From Candidatus Omnitrophota bacterium (GTDB lineage Bacteria > Omnitrophota > Gorgyraeia > Duberdicusellales > 4484-171), in assembly GCA_028710385.1 (NCBI GenBank), contig JAQTUC010000004.1:1-25648 (forward strand): a stretch of DNA of 25,648 nt, read 5' to 3'. The position numbers and the translations under genes were made by a program. Of this stretch, positions 1-7,320 are shown piece after piece. The notes under the pieces are model-generated. The model was not told the DNA's origin and ran no database searches. It saw nothing but the letters and a program-made list of their open reading frames with translations. Each line of letters opens with the position of its first letter. Within the stretch, counting starts at the first letter, position 1.

Positions 1-105
1 AAATTAAGATAATTTTTACGCTGCGCATATTAATATATTACAACATAATTGATTAATTTAATAGCAAAATCAGCGCTAAAAAACCGCAACAGGCGCATAA
101 AAAAT

Positions 106-1509
106 TCATCTCAAATAAACCGCTTCGCCTTTTGCCGGAATGCTTACTTTAAGGCGGAATCTCTTACGGATATTGGTTTTAAGAATTTCCGCCTGATCAG
201 GTTCGCCGTGGACGATAAATATCTGTTTTAAATTGCCTCTGCATTTTCCCGCATATTCAACCAATCCATCGCAGTCAGCGTGTGAGCTGAAAGCGTTTAT
301 CACAACAACTTCCGCCCTTAAATCATAAGGCCTGCCGAAGATACGGACAGTTTTGTTTTTTTCAACTATGCGCCTGCCGAGCGTGTCTTTCGCCATAAAG
401 CCGACGACAACAATCGTATTATTTGGATTTTCAATATTGTTTTTTAAATGGTGCTGGATGCGGCCGTTCTCGCACATACCGGAAGCGGATATTATTATAA
501 CCGGATTGTCAATGTCGTGGAGTTTTTTTGAATCTTCAACCTTGCTTATATATTCAATGTTGTCGTGGCTGAAGGGGTCTTTGTGCTCAAGAAATGATTT
601 TTTGGTTGCATCGTCAAAATATTTCCAATTCTCCCGAAATACCTGCGTAAGGCTGACAGCTAATGGGCCGTCTACGTAGATAGGCAATTTTGGCACCATT
701 TTTTTCCTTATCAATTCGCTTATAAAATAAACAATAAGCTGGGTGCGTTCAAGCGCAAAAGAAGGAATAATAATTTTCCCGCCGCGGTTTACTGTTTTGT
801 TAATGGTTTTTGCAAGCTTGATTTCCGCCTCTCTCAGGGTTTCGTGTTGCCTTCCGCCATAAGTGCTTTCCATAATAAGATAATTTATACCCGGCGGTAC
901 CTCGGGGTCATCCAAAAGAGGCATGTTTTCTCTGCCCAAATCCACAGCGTAAGCAATTCTTACCGGCTGCCTTGAACCAGTCATAACGTCCAACACTGTT
1001 ATGGTTGAGCCAAGAATATGGCCTCCGTCGTAGAAATTAAGATCAACGTCATGGCTTATGCGCATAGTATGGTCATAATCAAGCGCGCGGAAATATTTCA
1101 GTGATTTTTCCGCATCTTCTTTTGTGTATAACGGGCCGCGCAAAGGTATGCCCCTTCTTCTGTTTATTTTATTAACATACTTTATATCTTCCTCCTGCAC
1201 GTGCCCGCTGTCAGGAAGCATGTAACGGCAAAGGTCCCTGGTTACAGGAGTGCAGTAGATTGAAGACCTGAAACCTTTCTTTACAAGGGTAGGAATATTA
1301 CCCGAATGATCTATGTGCGCGTGACTAAGCACACAGGCATCAAGATTCTGCGGGTTAAAGGGAAACTGTGAGTTTATCGCATAATATTCATCGCGTTTGC
1401 CCTGAAAAAGTCCGCAATCAAGGATTATTTTTGAATGCTTGGTGGTTATGAGGTGCATTGACCCTGTAACGGTCCTTGCGCCTCCACAGAATTGTATTGA
1501 AACAGCCAT
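106..1509 (-). CDS. Beta-CASP metallo-beta-lactamase fold RNase/hydrolase (YSH1/CPSF73-like)
   Basis: The protein has 467 residues, the usual length for the bacterial and archaeal YSH1-like MBL-fold family. Near the N-terminus is the zinc motif HAHIDH (residues 63-68). A downstream Asp-containing metal motif, the beta-CASP insertion (about 190-380) and a C-terminal FSSHAD segment followed by a VHGEP block complete the metal site. Family members are cytoplasmic zinc-dependent RNA endo/exonucleases, so RNA processing or decay is the likely role; the actual substrate is inferred. The start is supported by GAGGAG at 1516-1521, six bases upstream of the ATG. The ribosome site directly abuts a 62-bp hairpin (1522-1583) that recurs elsewhere in the window, so the gene may be controlled at the RNA level. 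No terminator is visible in the 105 bases downstream. Confidence 0.9.
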   Translation of the reverse strand: MAVSIQFCGGARTVTGSMHLITTKHSKIILDCGLFQGKRDEYYAINSQFPFNPQNLDACVLSHAHIDHSGNIPTLVKKGFRSSIYCTPVTRDLCRYMLPDSGHVQEEDIKYVNKINRRRGIPLRGPLYTKEDAEKSLKYFRALDYDHTMRISHDVDLNFYDGGHILGSTITVLDVMTGSRQPVRIAYAVDLGRENMPLLDDPEVPPGINYLIMESTYGGRQHETLREAEIKLAKTINKTVNRGGKIIIPSFALERTQLIVYFISELIRKKMVPKLPIYVDGPLAVSLTQVFRENWKYFDDATKKSFLEHKDPFSHDNIEYISKVEDSKKLHDIDNPVIIISASGMCENGRIQHHLKNNIENPNNTIVVVGFMAKDTLGRRIVEKNKTVRIFGRPYDLRAEVVVINAFSSHADCDGLVEYAGKCRGNLKQIFIVHGEPDQAEILKTNIRKRFRLKVSIPAKGEAVYLR

Positions 1510-1521
1510 TTACATCTCCTC

Positions 1522-1583
1522 TAATAGAGCACATTATTTTTTCAAGCCCAACTGGCGTAGAAAAAATAATAGTGCGAATTAAT
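1522..1583 (-). repeat. Recurrent bulged-hairpin element, copy 1
   Basis: Read on the minus strand, this starts TTAATTCGCAC and ends GTGCTCTATTA. An outer 4-bp stem (GCAC with GTGC) is followed by a single unpaired T on the 5' side, then an 11-bp inner stem (ATTATTTTTTC with GAAAAAATAAT) and a 16-base loop. The same architecture recurs at 7623-7682 (minus) and 22804-22881 (plus) with different but still paired bases. Its 3' foot touches the Shine-Dalgarno of the MBL RNase gene, which places it in that gene's 5' leader. I do not recognise the family. Confidence 0.75.
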
Positions 1584-1586
1584 ACT

Positions 1587-1613
1587 GAGGACGCGATAAA
1601 TAGGGGCGTCCGA
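1587..1613. other. Short GC hairpin in the intergenic region
   Basis: GGACGC and GCGTCC arms surround an AT-rich loop between the HD-GYP stop and the MBL RNase leader. There is no clear U-tract on either strand, so a terminator role is unproven. Confidence 0.4.
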
Positions 1614-1653
1614 AGTATCTTTTACAAACTCAACGAGCACGACATTTTTTAAA

Positions 1654-1688
1654 TCTACCTGCCGGCAAAGCAGGGCGGATAGCGTAGA
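1654..1688. repeat. Palindromic intergenic repeat
   Basis: A 35-bp imperfect palindrome closed by TCTAC/GTAGA, with a GC-rich interior containing CTGCCGG and GCAGGGCGG. It lies just downstream of the HD-GYP gene. A related palindrome with TCCTG/CAGGA closing arms and a GCGGGC interior is at 22824-22857. Such GC-rich dispersed palindromes are common between genes in many candidate-phylum genomes; that comparison is from memory. Confidence 0.5.
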
Positions 1689-1697
1689 GAAATTTAC

Positions 1698-3083
1698 CTA
1701 AACGTTTCCTAACGCCTTAACAAATGCTTCTACCACTGCCTCATTAAATTGGGTTCCACAGCCTGCCTTAAGCCTTGAGATTGCTTCTTCCTCGCTTAAA
1801 GCCTTCCTGTAGGAGCGCGAGGAAGTCATTGCGTCATAGCTGTCAGCGACAGAAACAATTTGAGCAAAAATATTAATCTGGTCGCCTTTTAATCCGTCCG
1901 GGTATCCTTTGCCGTCATAACGCTCGTGATGGCTCCTTACAACCGCAAGCATTTCCTCATCCAGAAAAATAGGCTTTAAAATTTCTTCTCCTACTGCCGG
2001 ATGCTGGTGGATTAAATCCCATTCCACATCGGAAAGGCCGCTTTTTTTGTTTAAAATATCTTCGTGTATGCCCAGTTTCCCTATGTCGTGCAATTGCGCG
2101 GCCTTCGTAAGCATTTCAACTTTATCATTAGAAAACCCCATGGTTTTTGCAATTTTCCCGGCATATTCAGCAACCCTGTCAGAATGGCCGCGCGTATAAT
2201 GGTCTTTTGCCTCCAGGCTTCTTACCATAGCCTGAACAACCCGATAAAAATAATCGTGCAGTTTTTCCCGCGACTTTGATAAGTTATCAGCCATAACGTT
2301 AAAAGCTTCGGCTAATTCTCCTATCTCATCTTTGCTTTTGATTTCCACTTTATAATTGAGGTCTCCGGAAGCAATCTTTCGCGTTCCTTTAACAAGATTT
2401 TTAACCGGCCGGGTAACGCCCATTGAAACCCACGCACCGAATATTATTGAAACACCGAGCACAAGCACCAAAACAAAAATTGCTTTCACCCTGGCTGCGC
2501 TACGCATTGCATTTACCTCGCTGGCGTCTATATCTATACCTAAAACGGCAACTGGTTTTAAGTTATCATCATAAATAGGCGCGTACCCGGAAAGCGTTGT
2601 GCCCCATTCATCATGCTCAAGTTCATTGTCTGCGCTGGTTCCGTCATAAGCCTTCATCATTCCGGGAAACCGCGACGCCTCATACTCTTCTCCGGGAAAA
2701 GATGTTCTCTTTCCAATATGAGGAGACGGGTCAACCACAAAGTGCCAGATGCCGGGCTTTTGGGTTTTGGCTATAGTATAAATATATTTAAGCTGCGGAT
2801 TCGCTGCTTTAATTTTATTCAATTGGGCGGCTACTTTTTTGTAGGCTTCACTGTTTATTCCTTCCTTGTTAAGAGGCACTTTTTTAATCAAAGAAGCGTC
2901 TATCTGGGCTGCGGCTGTACCCGCTATTATTTTAAGCTTCTCCTGCAAATTTTTAAATTGCAGCCGCATATTATATTCGTAAAGAACCAGATTGTCCAAG
3001 CCGGTAATAAATAACAGCGAGAATATTAATGCAAGCGTCACTTTCGCCCTGAAACTGTGCAGGAAAATTTTTTTAGCTTTCAT
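1698..3083 (-). CDS. Membrane receptor with Cache-type sensor, HAMP and HD-GYP domain
   Basis: The protein has 461 residues. One membrane helix (about 12-32) precedes a periplasmic region (about 35-195) ending in a Cache-like segment (SGYAPIYDD then VAVLGIDID). A second helix (about 200-222) leads to HAMP (about 222-275) and then HD-GYP (about 280-458). Catalytic signatures are intact: RGHSDRVAEYA, HDIGKLGI with H332-D333, and HHERYDGKGYP with H385 to P395. HD-GYP proteins hydrolyse cyclic di-GMP, so this is probably a membrane receptor that lowers c-di-GMP in response to an extracytoplasmic ligand. The ligand is unknown. No convincing Shine-Dalgarno is seen. The gene starts 33 bases after the ferritin-like gene, with a perfect AT palindrome between them. 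Confidence 0.9.
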   Translation of the reverse strand: MKAKKIFLHSFRAKVTLALIFSLLFITGLDNLVLYEYNMRLQFKNLQEKLKIIAGTAAAQIDASLIKKVPLNKEGINSEAYKKVAAQLNKIKAANPQLKYIYTIAKTQKPGIWHFVVDPSPHIGKRTSFPGEEYEASRFPGMMKAYDGTSADNELEHDEWGTTLSGYAPIYDDNLKPVAVLGIDIDASEVNAMRSAARVKAIFVLVLVLGVSIIFGAWVSMGVTRPVKNLVKGTRKIASGDLNYKVEIKSKDEIGELAEAFNVMADNLSKSREKLHDYFYRVVQAMVRSLEAKDHYTRGHSDRVAEYAGKIAKTMGFSNDKVEMLTKAAQLHDIGKLGIHEDILNKKSGLSDVEWDLIHQHPAVGEEILKPIFLDEEMLAVVRSHHERYDGKGYPDGLKGDQINIFAQIVSVADSYDAMTSSRSYRKALSEEEAISRLKAGCGTQFNEAVVEAFVKALGNV

Positions 3084-3097
3084 ATTTGATTAACTTT

Positions 3098-3116
3098 AAA
3101 ACTTAATCTAAGTTTT
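3098..3116. repeat. Perfect AT-rich palindrome
   Basis: AAAACTTA and TAAGTTTT arms (8 bp each) flank a 3-base centre. The palindrome sits directly after the ferritin-like stop codon and 14 bases upstream of the HD-GYP start. It could be a weak mRNA 3' hairpin or an operator; nothing decides between these. Confidence 0.5.
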
Positions 3117-3596
3117 CTAAGCAGTTCTTTGCCGCCTGTTTTCATGCAGCATATCAAGCAACTTGTCGCGATGCTCACCGAAAGCATCCTTAAGGGCATT
3201 TAACAGCTGTTTGAGTTTCCTGGAATCCGTATCGTAGACTTTAAAGAAATTACTTTCCGGAAAAGTAATTTCCACTTCAAGCGCGGCCTCAAGGGCTTTC
3301 TGAAAAGAAATTTTTCTTTTTCTGCTTTGCGATATTTTTCTTTCCAGATAATTAATTGAATTTTGAATAAGCCTGGGGCTGAATCTGTCTTTATTAAAAG
3401 TGAGTCTGCCGGTTTTTACTTCGGGATAGATTTTTCTGATCCAGCTGGCGTGCACAAGCTCTTCCTTTGCCAGGCTGTTCCAGAATTTACCGTGAGCGGG
3501 AAGCTTCATCTTGAATAATTCGTACAATTTGCCTGCCATCTCTTCGTTCTTGGCGAGTAGCTCCATAACCTTTATCTGCTCTTGACTATCTTTCAT
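3117..3596 (-). CDS. Ferritin-like / rubrerythrin-type four-helix protein
   Basis: The start is the ATG at 3596, preceded by AAGGAGG (protein begins MKDSQEQIKV, 159 residues). A longer reading from 3698 would run back into the upstream gene and lacks a ribosome site. The sequence is almost entirely helical. It has Glu-rich metal-ligand-like motifs: AKNEEMAGKLY in helix 1, KEELVHASW (an ExxH pair) in helix 2, ALEVEITFPE in helix 3 and FGEHRDKL in helix 4. That spacing suits a di-iron ferritin-like bundle. There are no rubredoxin Cys pairs, so it is not a full rubrerythrin. The likely role is iron- or oxygen-linked redox chemistry in the cytoplasm, which is inference. It is separated from the upstream membrane-protease-like gene by only 25 bases. 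Confidence 0.75.
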   Translation of the reverse strand: MKDSQEQIKVMELLAKNEEMAGKLYELFKMKLPAHGKFWNSLAKEELVHASWIRKIYPEVKTGRLTFNKDRFSPRLIQNSINYLERKISQSRKRKISFQKALEAALEVEITFPESNFFKVYDTDSRKLKQLLNALKDAFGEHRDKLLDMLHENRRQRTA

Positions 3597-3621
3597 TTTA
3601 CCTCCTTGAGCAATATTTATT

Positions 3622-4191
3622 TTAACATTTTTCAATCTTTGCTGCTGCCATATGCCGTAAAATCCAGATACCGGATAAAAAGCAAAATAGCATGGCAACT
3701 ATGCCAAGCAGCCGGAAAGTCAACGACAGGAGCAAATCATAACGTAGCAATCCTGTTTTCTCAAGAATGTAAGCCCAGTCATGTATTACGTTTTCACCGA
3801 ACGGGCTAACCAGCGTAATTGTTTGTTTATTTGCGTCCGCTACATAATATGAAATTTCAAATAAATTCGTAGAAAGCCAGCCGAAAGAAAGCGCGGCAGA
3901 GAAAAAATCGCTTTGCCTGCAGAAATTAAAAACAGCAAACAAAGGGATAAATATCTGGAAAAAAGTTGCGCCTAAAATAGCCATAAACTGTCCGAACAAA
4001 GAAAAAATAAGATGCCCGAACTCATGAATGCCGAGATTAAGCGCTGACAATACGCAGGTATACCCCGGGTTTAAGAGGTATCTTATAAGAACGTATAAAA
4101 ACCACAGTAAAAACGGAAACCGCCATTTCCAGTTTCTGCCTTTTGAATTAATTATTATATCGCTCTTTAATTGCGACAGGGTAAAAGGCAT
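3622..4191 (-). CDS. Small integral-membrane zinc metalloprotease-like protein (M50-like)
   Basis: The protein has 189 residues with four or five hydrophobic segments (about 26-45, 48-70, 72-92, 96-116, 155-178). HEFGH at residues 56-60 lies inside a membrane segment, as in intramembrane site-2-type (M50) proteases. A candidate third ligand is the His/Asp pair at 137-138 (VIHDWAYIL). There is no PDZ domain and no classical NPDG motif, so it is a compact relative rather than a typical RseP or SpoIVFB. The function is inferred from the zinc motif alone. It has no clear Shine-Dalgarno and starts 5 bases after the upstream stop codon, so it is probably translationally coupled to the 112-residue gene. 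Confidence 0.65.
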   Translation of the reverse strand: MPFTLSQLKSDIIINSKGRNWKWRFPFLLWFLYVLIRYLLNPGYTCVLSALNLGIHEFGHLIFSLFGQFMAILGATFFQIFIPLFAVFNFCRQSDFFSAALSFGWLSTNLFEISYYVADANKQTITLVSPFGENVIHDWAYILEKTGLLRYDLLLSLTFRLLGIVAMLFCFLSGIWILRHMAAAKIEKC

Positions 4192-4196
4192 TTATA

Positions 4197-4535
4197 TTAT
4201 TTATAAGACTGAAATCCGGGAAGCCTTTCGTTTTTCGCCTTCTGGAACCTTTCGTCAGCCACATTCATGAGCGCTTTTATATAACGCCAGGGCAGGAAAA
4301 TATCGGTTTTTACTTTTTCTTTAAGTTGTTTATGCGGCGGTATTAAATTCCCTTTTTCGTCCCACCATATCCCAAGCTCATAAGCAGGATTTTCTATCCA
4401 TATGCCCATATCATCTACGCCTGTAACAAGCGCCCATATTTCGTCTTTATAGATCTGGAAAAGCGAAAGATCGGCGCGTATCTCGTCGGAAAATTTGAAT
4501 AAGACCAATTTACCGGTTAAATCCTCTATCTTCAT
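4197..4535 (-). CDS. Conserved-looking protein of unknown function (112 aa)
   Basis: I do not recognise this family. It is a soluble, acidic-then-basic protein with no signal peptide. The first half looks beta-rich (TGKLVLFKFSDE, DEIWALVTGVDD, MGIWIENP), possibly a small barrel. The second half has a Trp-rich stretch (LGIWWDEKGN, FLPWRYIKAL) and a basic tail. The start is well supported by GGAGG five bases upstream, and a sigma70-type promoter lies about 50 bases further up. It is the first gene of a probable unit with the M50-like and ferritin-like genes. A function would have to come from that context and none is claimed. Confidence 0.7.
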   Translation of the reverse strand: MKIEDLTGKLVLFKFSDEIRADLSLFQIYKDEIWALVTGVDDMGIWIENPAYELGIWWDEKGNLIPPHKQLKEKVKTDIFLPWRYIKALMNVADERFQKAKNERLPGFQSYK

Positions 4536-4583
4536 AATAACCTCCGTTTTTTAAAAAAAATAAATACTTTCACATCTGCTTCT

Positions 4584-4612
4584 ATTATATATTTATAATG
4601 CGCTAACCACAA
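4584..4612 (-). promoter_or_regulatory. Sigma70-type promoter for the 112-aa/M50-like/ferritin-like unit
   Basis: On the minus strand, TTGTGG (4607-4612) and a perfect TATAAT (4584-4589) are 17 bases apart. They lie about 50 bases upstream of the ATG at 4535. Confidence 0.6.
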
Positions 4613-4680
4613 GTTATGTTTAATCAAAAATGCATTTCTCATCCGCAAGAAGCTTTTTTGCCGCGGGAATAAAGGTTGGA

Positions 4681-5814
4681 TTAAAAAACTATATAGGGGA
4701 TGGCTTTTTTTAAAGTTTTATTGAGCCTGCCTAAATCTCTAAGCTCTCTTATTTTTGCGTTATTCTCCCGGAATTTAAGAATCCTGTCTGCGACAACCAG
4801 GCCTATCCCGGGAACTCTGAGCAATTCAAGTTTACCTGCGCAATTTATGTTTACCGGAAAAAATTCAGGATGGCCCCGCGCCCACATTTCTTTGGGATCA
4901 ACTTCCAAAGAAAGATTGCCATTGCCGGAGAAAGGAATCTCCTCGGCGCTAAATCCGTATTTACGCAGCAGCCAGTCTGCCTGATAGAGCCTGTGCTCTC
5001 TTATAAGAAGCTCGGAGTTTGTGCAACCGGAATGTTCTCCGTAAACATCGCTGCTGCCTGCCCCGCGTTGATAACTGCTGAAATATATGCGGTCAAGATT
5101 AAGCTCTCCGTAAAGGGTGCCGCTGTATTTTACGATTTCCCTGTCTGTCTCTCTGGACGCGCCTACCACAAACTGCGTTGTGTGTTTTACGTTATGGAAA
5201 AAAGAGCCTTTTTTCGTAAGGCGGCTAATAAGCCTGGTTGGGTTTATTATGTCGCGCAGATAATTTTTTGTCGTTGAAAGAGCCTTAAAATTGTCTTCTC
5301 CGGCGGTTTCAATATTAAGCGAAACAGCGCTGGCAAGAGAAACCGCTTTTCTTATTGCTGCGTCCGAAGCCCCGGGAATAATTTTTAAATGGATATAGCC
5401 GCGAAAATTATCACGGCGAAGCATAAGGGCAGCGCGGTTAATACGCTCCATTGTGCCGTCGGGATTGTCAGTAACTGCGCTTGATAAAAAAAGCCCTGAT
5501 ACTTTCCTGTTTTTATAATAAGACAGGAACAATTTAACTAGCTCTTCAGGCGTAAGAGCGCATCGCTTTGTATCGGCGTTTACCCTTAATGGGCAGTATT
5601 TGCAGTTATTAATGCATCCATTTGAAAGAAGGGTTTTAAAAAGAAAGGTTTTGCCTCCGCTGGGAAGCACAACCGGATATATCCATTTATCCTCTTTGGA
5701 GCGCCTGCGGTGCTCTGATTTTTCCGGAGCGCAGGCGCAGGCAAGATCATATTTTGAATCATTTGAAAGGATTGAAAGCTTTTCTTCCGAACTGATAGAT
5801 TTTTTAATAAACAT
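4681..5814 (-). CDS. Radical SAM protein, putative DNA modification/repair type with C-terminal helix-hairpin-helix
   Basis: The protein has 377 residues. The [4Fe-4S] motif is at C67, C71 and C74 (GCINNCKYCPLR), inside a radical SAM barrel. The C-terminus carries a helix-hairpin-helix (LLRVPGIGLVVADRIL, about 333-348), the DNA-binding motif expected in the radical SAM family often found linked to uracil-DNA glycosylases (the 'putative DNA modification/repair radical SAM protein' group). Its N-terminal KYDLACACAP matches the Cys-containing opening typical of that group. The reaction is unknown for the family. No glycosylase partner is in this window. The leader contains its own promoter, a hairpin and an intrinsic terminator. 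An AAGG ribosome site precedes the ATG. Confidence 0.82.
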   Translation of the reverse strand: MFIKKSISSEEKLSILSNDSKYDLACACAPEKSEHRRRSKEDKWIYPVVLPSGGKTFLFKTLLSNGCINNCKYCPLRVNADTKRCALTPEELVKLFLSYYKNRKVSGLFLSSAVTDNPDGTMERINRAALMLRRDNFRGYIHLKIIPGASDAAIRKAVSLASAVSLNIETAGEDNFKALSTTKNYLRDIINPTRLISRLTKKGSFFHNVKHTTQFVVGASRETDREIVKYSGTLYGELNLDRIYFSSYQRGAGSSDVYGEHSGCTNSELLIREHRLYQADWLLRKYGFSAEEIPFSGNGNLSLEVDPKEMWARGHPEFFPVNINCAGKLELLRVPGIGLVVADRILKFRENNAKIRELRDLGRLNKTLKKAIPYIVF

Positions 5815-5829
5815 GGTTACCTTCCCTAA

Positions 5830-5863
5830 AAATAAAAAACCTTCGCCATTTCTAGCGAAGGTT
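5830..5863 (-). terminator. Intrinsic terminator in the leader of the radical SAM gene
   Basis: On the minus strand, AACCTTCGC and GCGAAGGTT form a 9-bp stem over an 8-base loop, followed by a TTTTTTATTTTT tract. It ends only about 15 bases upstream of the start codon at 5814, so it must be read through for the gene to be expressed. This points to attenuation rather than end-of-operon termination. Confidence 0.8.
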
Positions 5864-5873
5864 TTGTTTTATT

Positions 5874-5920
5874 AACGTCCTGGATTTAGTCCTTCAAACG
5901 CGGGACGGCTACCTGATTAT
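5874..5920 (-). promoter_or_regulatory. Unassigned structured leader (candidate attenuator or riboswitch)
   Basis: The roughly 47-base RNA between the promoter and the terminator can fold: CGTCC (5903-5907) pairs with GGACG (5876-5880), enclosing a smaller GGA/TCC hairpin. A GAAGG in the leader could pair with CCTTC of the terminator's 5' arm, giving a short antiterminator. I compared it from memory with TPP, SAM, preQ1, fluoride, guanidine, c-di-GMP, ZTP and T-box elements, and none fits. Confidence 0.45.
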
Positions 5921-5926
5921 GGTTTC

Positions 5927-5954
5927 AATATACAACCGTCAAAACTTTTGTCAA
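5927..5954 (-). promoter_or_regulatory. Sigma70-type promoter for the radical SAM gene
   Basis: On the minus strand, a perfect TTGACA (5949-5954) is followed after 16 bases by TATATT (5927-5932). Transcription would begin near 5920, immediately before the structured leader. Confidence 0.7.
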
Positions 5955-5982
5955 GATAAAACAAAGAAGCCGCAATGCAATA

Positions 5983-6687
5983 TTATTTGCTGTCGTGATT
6001 TGAGGGGGTAAATTGCGACAAATCATATATTCCCAGTTTTTTTTCCAGAACTGCAACCCTGCCAACCACTCCCTCAAAACCTTTTTTGCCGAAAAGCCTA
6101 ATCTCTCTTTCTTCAAACTTATCCCCCAGTTTATCATATTCCTTTTCCGTGATAGTTTCTTTAAAAACGGGGAATAAAACAGTATCCTCCCGCGCGGCAT
6201 GCGGCCTGTACATACGGATGAAAAGGACTATGTCGCGCATAAGCTCCTTTTGTTTTTTTATATCTTTAATTTCCCCCTCAGAAAGGCGTAGTATATTGCC
6301 GGTTATTCTGCGGCCGGCGTCATGCTGTTTTTTAAGCGTCACGGATGTGTTAAAAAACTTTTCGCCTTTTTTAAATTTGCTAAAAATATACTCTTCTTCC
6401 AGCTTTTCGTGGTAATTTTCAATAAAATCCCGGACTATGCCCGATGTTTCCAAAATAATATGATTTTCTACTTTTCTATTTTTATTAATGCTTCTGTAAA
6501 TTTCCTCATAAATAAGCAAAAGCCTGCGAAGCACGCCGTGTTCACGCATTAAATCCTCTACTGCGGAGACTTCCGCTGCTTTTTCCACATGCTCTTTGTC
6601 ATTTGTTGCTTCAGGATGAGAAAAGGAAATATTTTGCCAGAATACAACCGGGAGAATTAACGACAGCGTTATTTTGATAATTTTCAT
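5983..6687 (-). CDS. Exported hemerythrin-domain protein
   Basis: The protein has 234 residues. A Sec signal peptide (about 1-23, hydrophobic stretch ITLSLILPVVFW) is followed by a hemerythrin cation-binding four-helix domain (about 42-175). Likely di-iron ligands are H50 (LMREHG), H93 with E97/E98 (NYHEKLEEEY), H122 (KKQHDAGR), and H163 with D168 (RPHAAREDTVLFP). The pattern is complete. Hemerythrin domains bind oxygen or react with peroxide and NO. In the periplasm, next to an exported MsrA, a role in oxygen or oxidant handling is likely. It starts two bases after the msrA stop, so the two genes are almost certainly co-transcribed. The tail after about residue 200 is unassigned. Confidence 0.85.
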   Translation of the reverse strand: MKIIKITLSLILPVVFWQNISFSHPEATNDKEHVEKAAEVSAVEDLMREHGVLRRLLLIYEEIYRSINKNRKVENHIILETSGIVRDFIENYHEKLEEEYIFSKFKKGEKFFNTSVTLKKQHDAGRRITGNILRLSEGEIKDIKKQKELMRDIVLFIRMYRPHAAREDTVLFPVFKETITEKEYDKLGDKFEEREIRLFGKKGFEGVVGRVAVLEKKLGIYDLSQFTPSNHDSK

Positions 6688-6689
6688 AA

Positions 6690-7289
6690 CTATTCTTTAC
6701 CCCAGACTTTTTTTAAAAACTGGTCTCTTCCGCAACTAAACCTGTAAAATTTATATTGAACAGGATGGGTTTTATAGTAATCCTGATGATAGCCTTCGGC
6801 CGGATAAAATGTTGAAAACGGCAGTATCTCTGTGTTTATCGCAGCGCTGAATTTTTTTTCATTGTTGAGTTTATTTTTTGACTCTTGGGCCAGAAACTTT
6901 TGCTCTTCGTCATGATAAAAAATTACCGGCCTGTATTGAGGCCCCCTGTCGCAAAATTGCCCGGTATTATCCGTAGGATTAATCTGCTTCCAAAAAGTAT
7001 CAAGCAGTTCTTTGTACGTTATCAGCGATGGATTAAAAGATATCTCCACAGCCTCGACATAGCCTTTCTGCGCGTAATCATTATAGGTTGGATTTTTCCC
7101 GTTCCCTCCGGCATATCCTGCCACGACAGCAATTACTCCTTTTAATTTTTCAAAAGGAGACTCCATGCACCAGAAACATCCTCCGGCAAACGTTGCTTTT
7201 TTGATATTAGGATCCGCAAAAGAATTCAAATCAGCCATAAGAATAACAAACACCAATGATATTTTTAAAAAAATTGTTCTGCGCAACAT
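6690..7289 (-). CDS. msrA: Peptide-methionine (S)-S-oxide reductase MsrA, exported
   Basis: The protein has 199 residues. The catalytic motif GCFWCME places the reactive Cys at residue 38. Downstream MsrA signatures are present: GYAGGNGKNPTYNDY, VEISFNPSLITY, FCDRGPQYRPVIF and EGYHQDYYKTHP. The N-terminal hydrophobic segment (about 6-25) before the domain suggests export or membrane anchoring, so it would repair oxidised Met in envelope proteins. There is no fused MsrB domain. No good Shine-Dalgarno is visible before the ATG, so the exact start is less certain. The gene lies between the DUF1540 gene (31 bases upstream) and the hemerythrin gene (two bases downstream). Confidence 0.93.
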   Translation of the reverse strand: MLRRTIFLKISLVFVILMADLNSFADPNIKKATFAGGCFWCMESPFEKLKGVIAVVAGYAGGNGKNPTYNDYAQKGYVEAVEISFNPSLITYKELLDTFWKQINPTDNTGQFCDRGPQYRPVIFYHDEEQKFLAQESKNKLNNEKKFSAAINTEILPFSTFYPAEGYHQDYYKTHPVQYKFYRFSCGRDQFLKKVWGKE

Positions 7290-7320
7290 AAATACAGCGA
7301 GAAAGGGCTTAAACGTCTAT

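Noticed and set aside
3597..3698. N-terminal extension of the ferritin-like protein
   Set aside because: It would overlap the upstream membrane protein's end and has no ribosome site. AAGGAGG sits just before the ATG at 3596.
4870..5277. 135-codon plus-strand open frame across the radical SAM gene
   Set aside because: It lies wholly inside a gene with clear motifs on the other strand and has no recognisable domain. It is a shadow frame.
5874..5920. Reading the radical SAM leader as a T-box, c-di-GMP or TPP element
   Set aside because: GGTAGCCGTCCCGCG only loosely resembles the T-box core. The c-di-GMP and TPP conserved blocks are missing.
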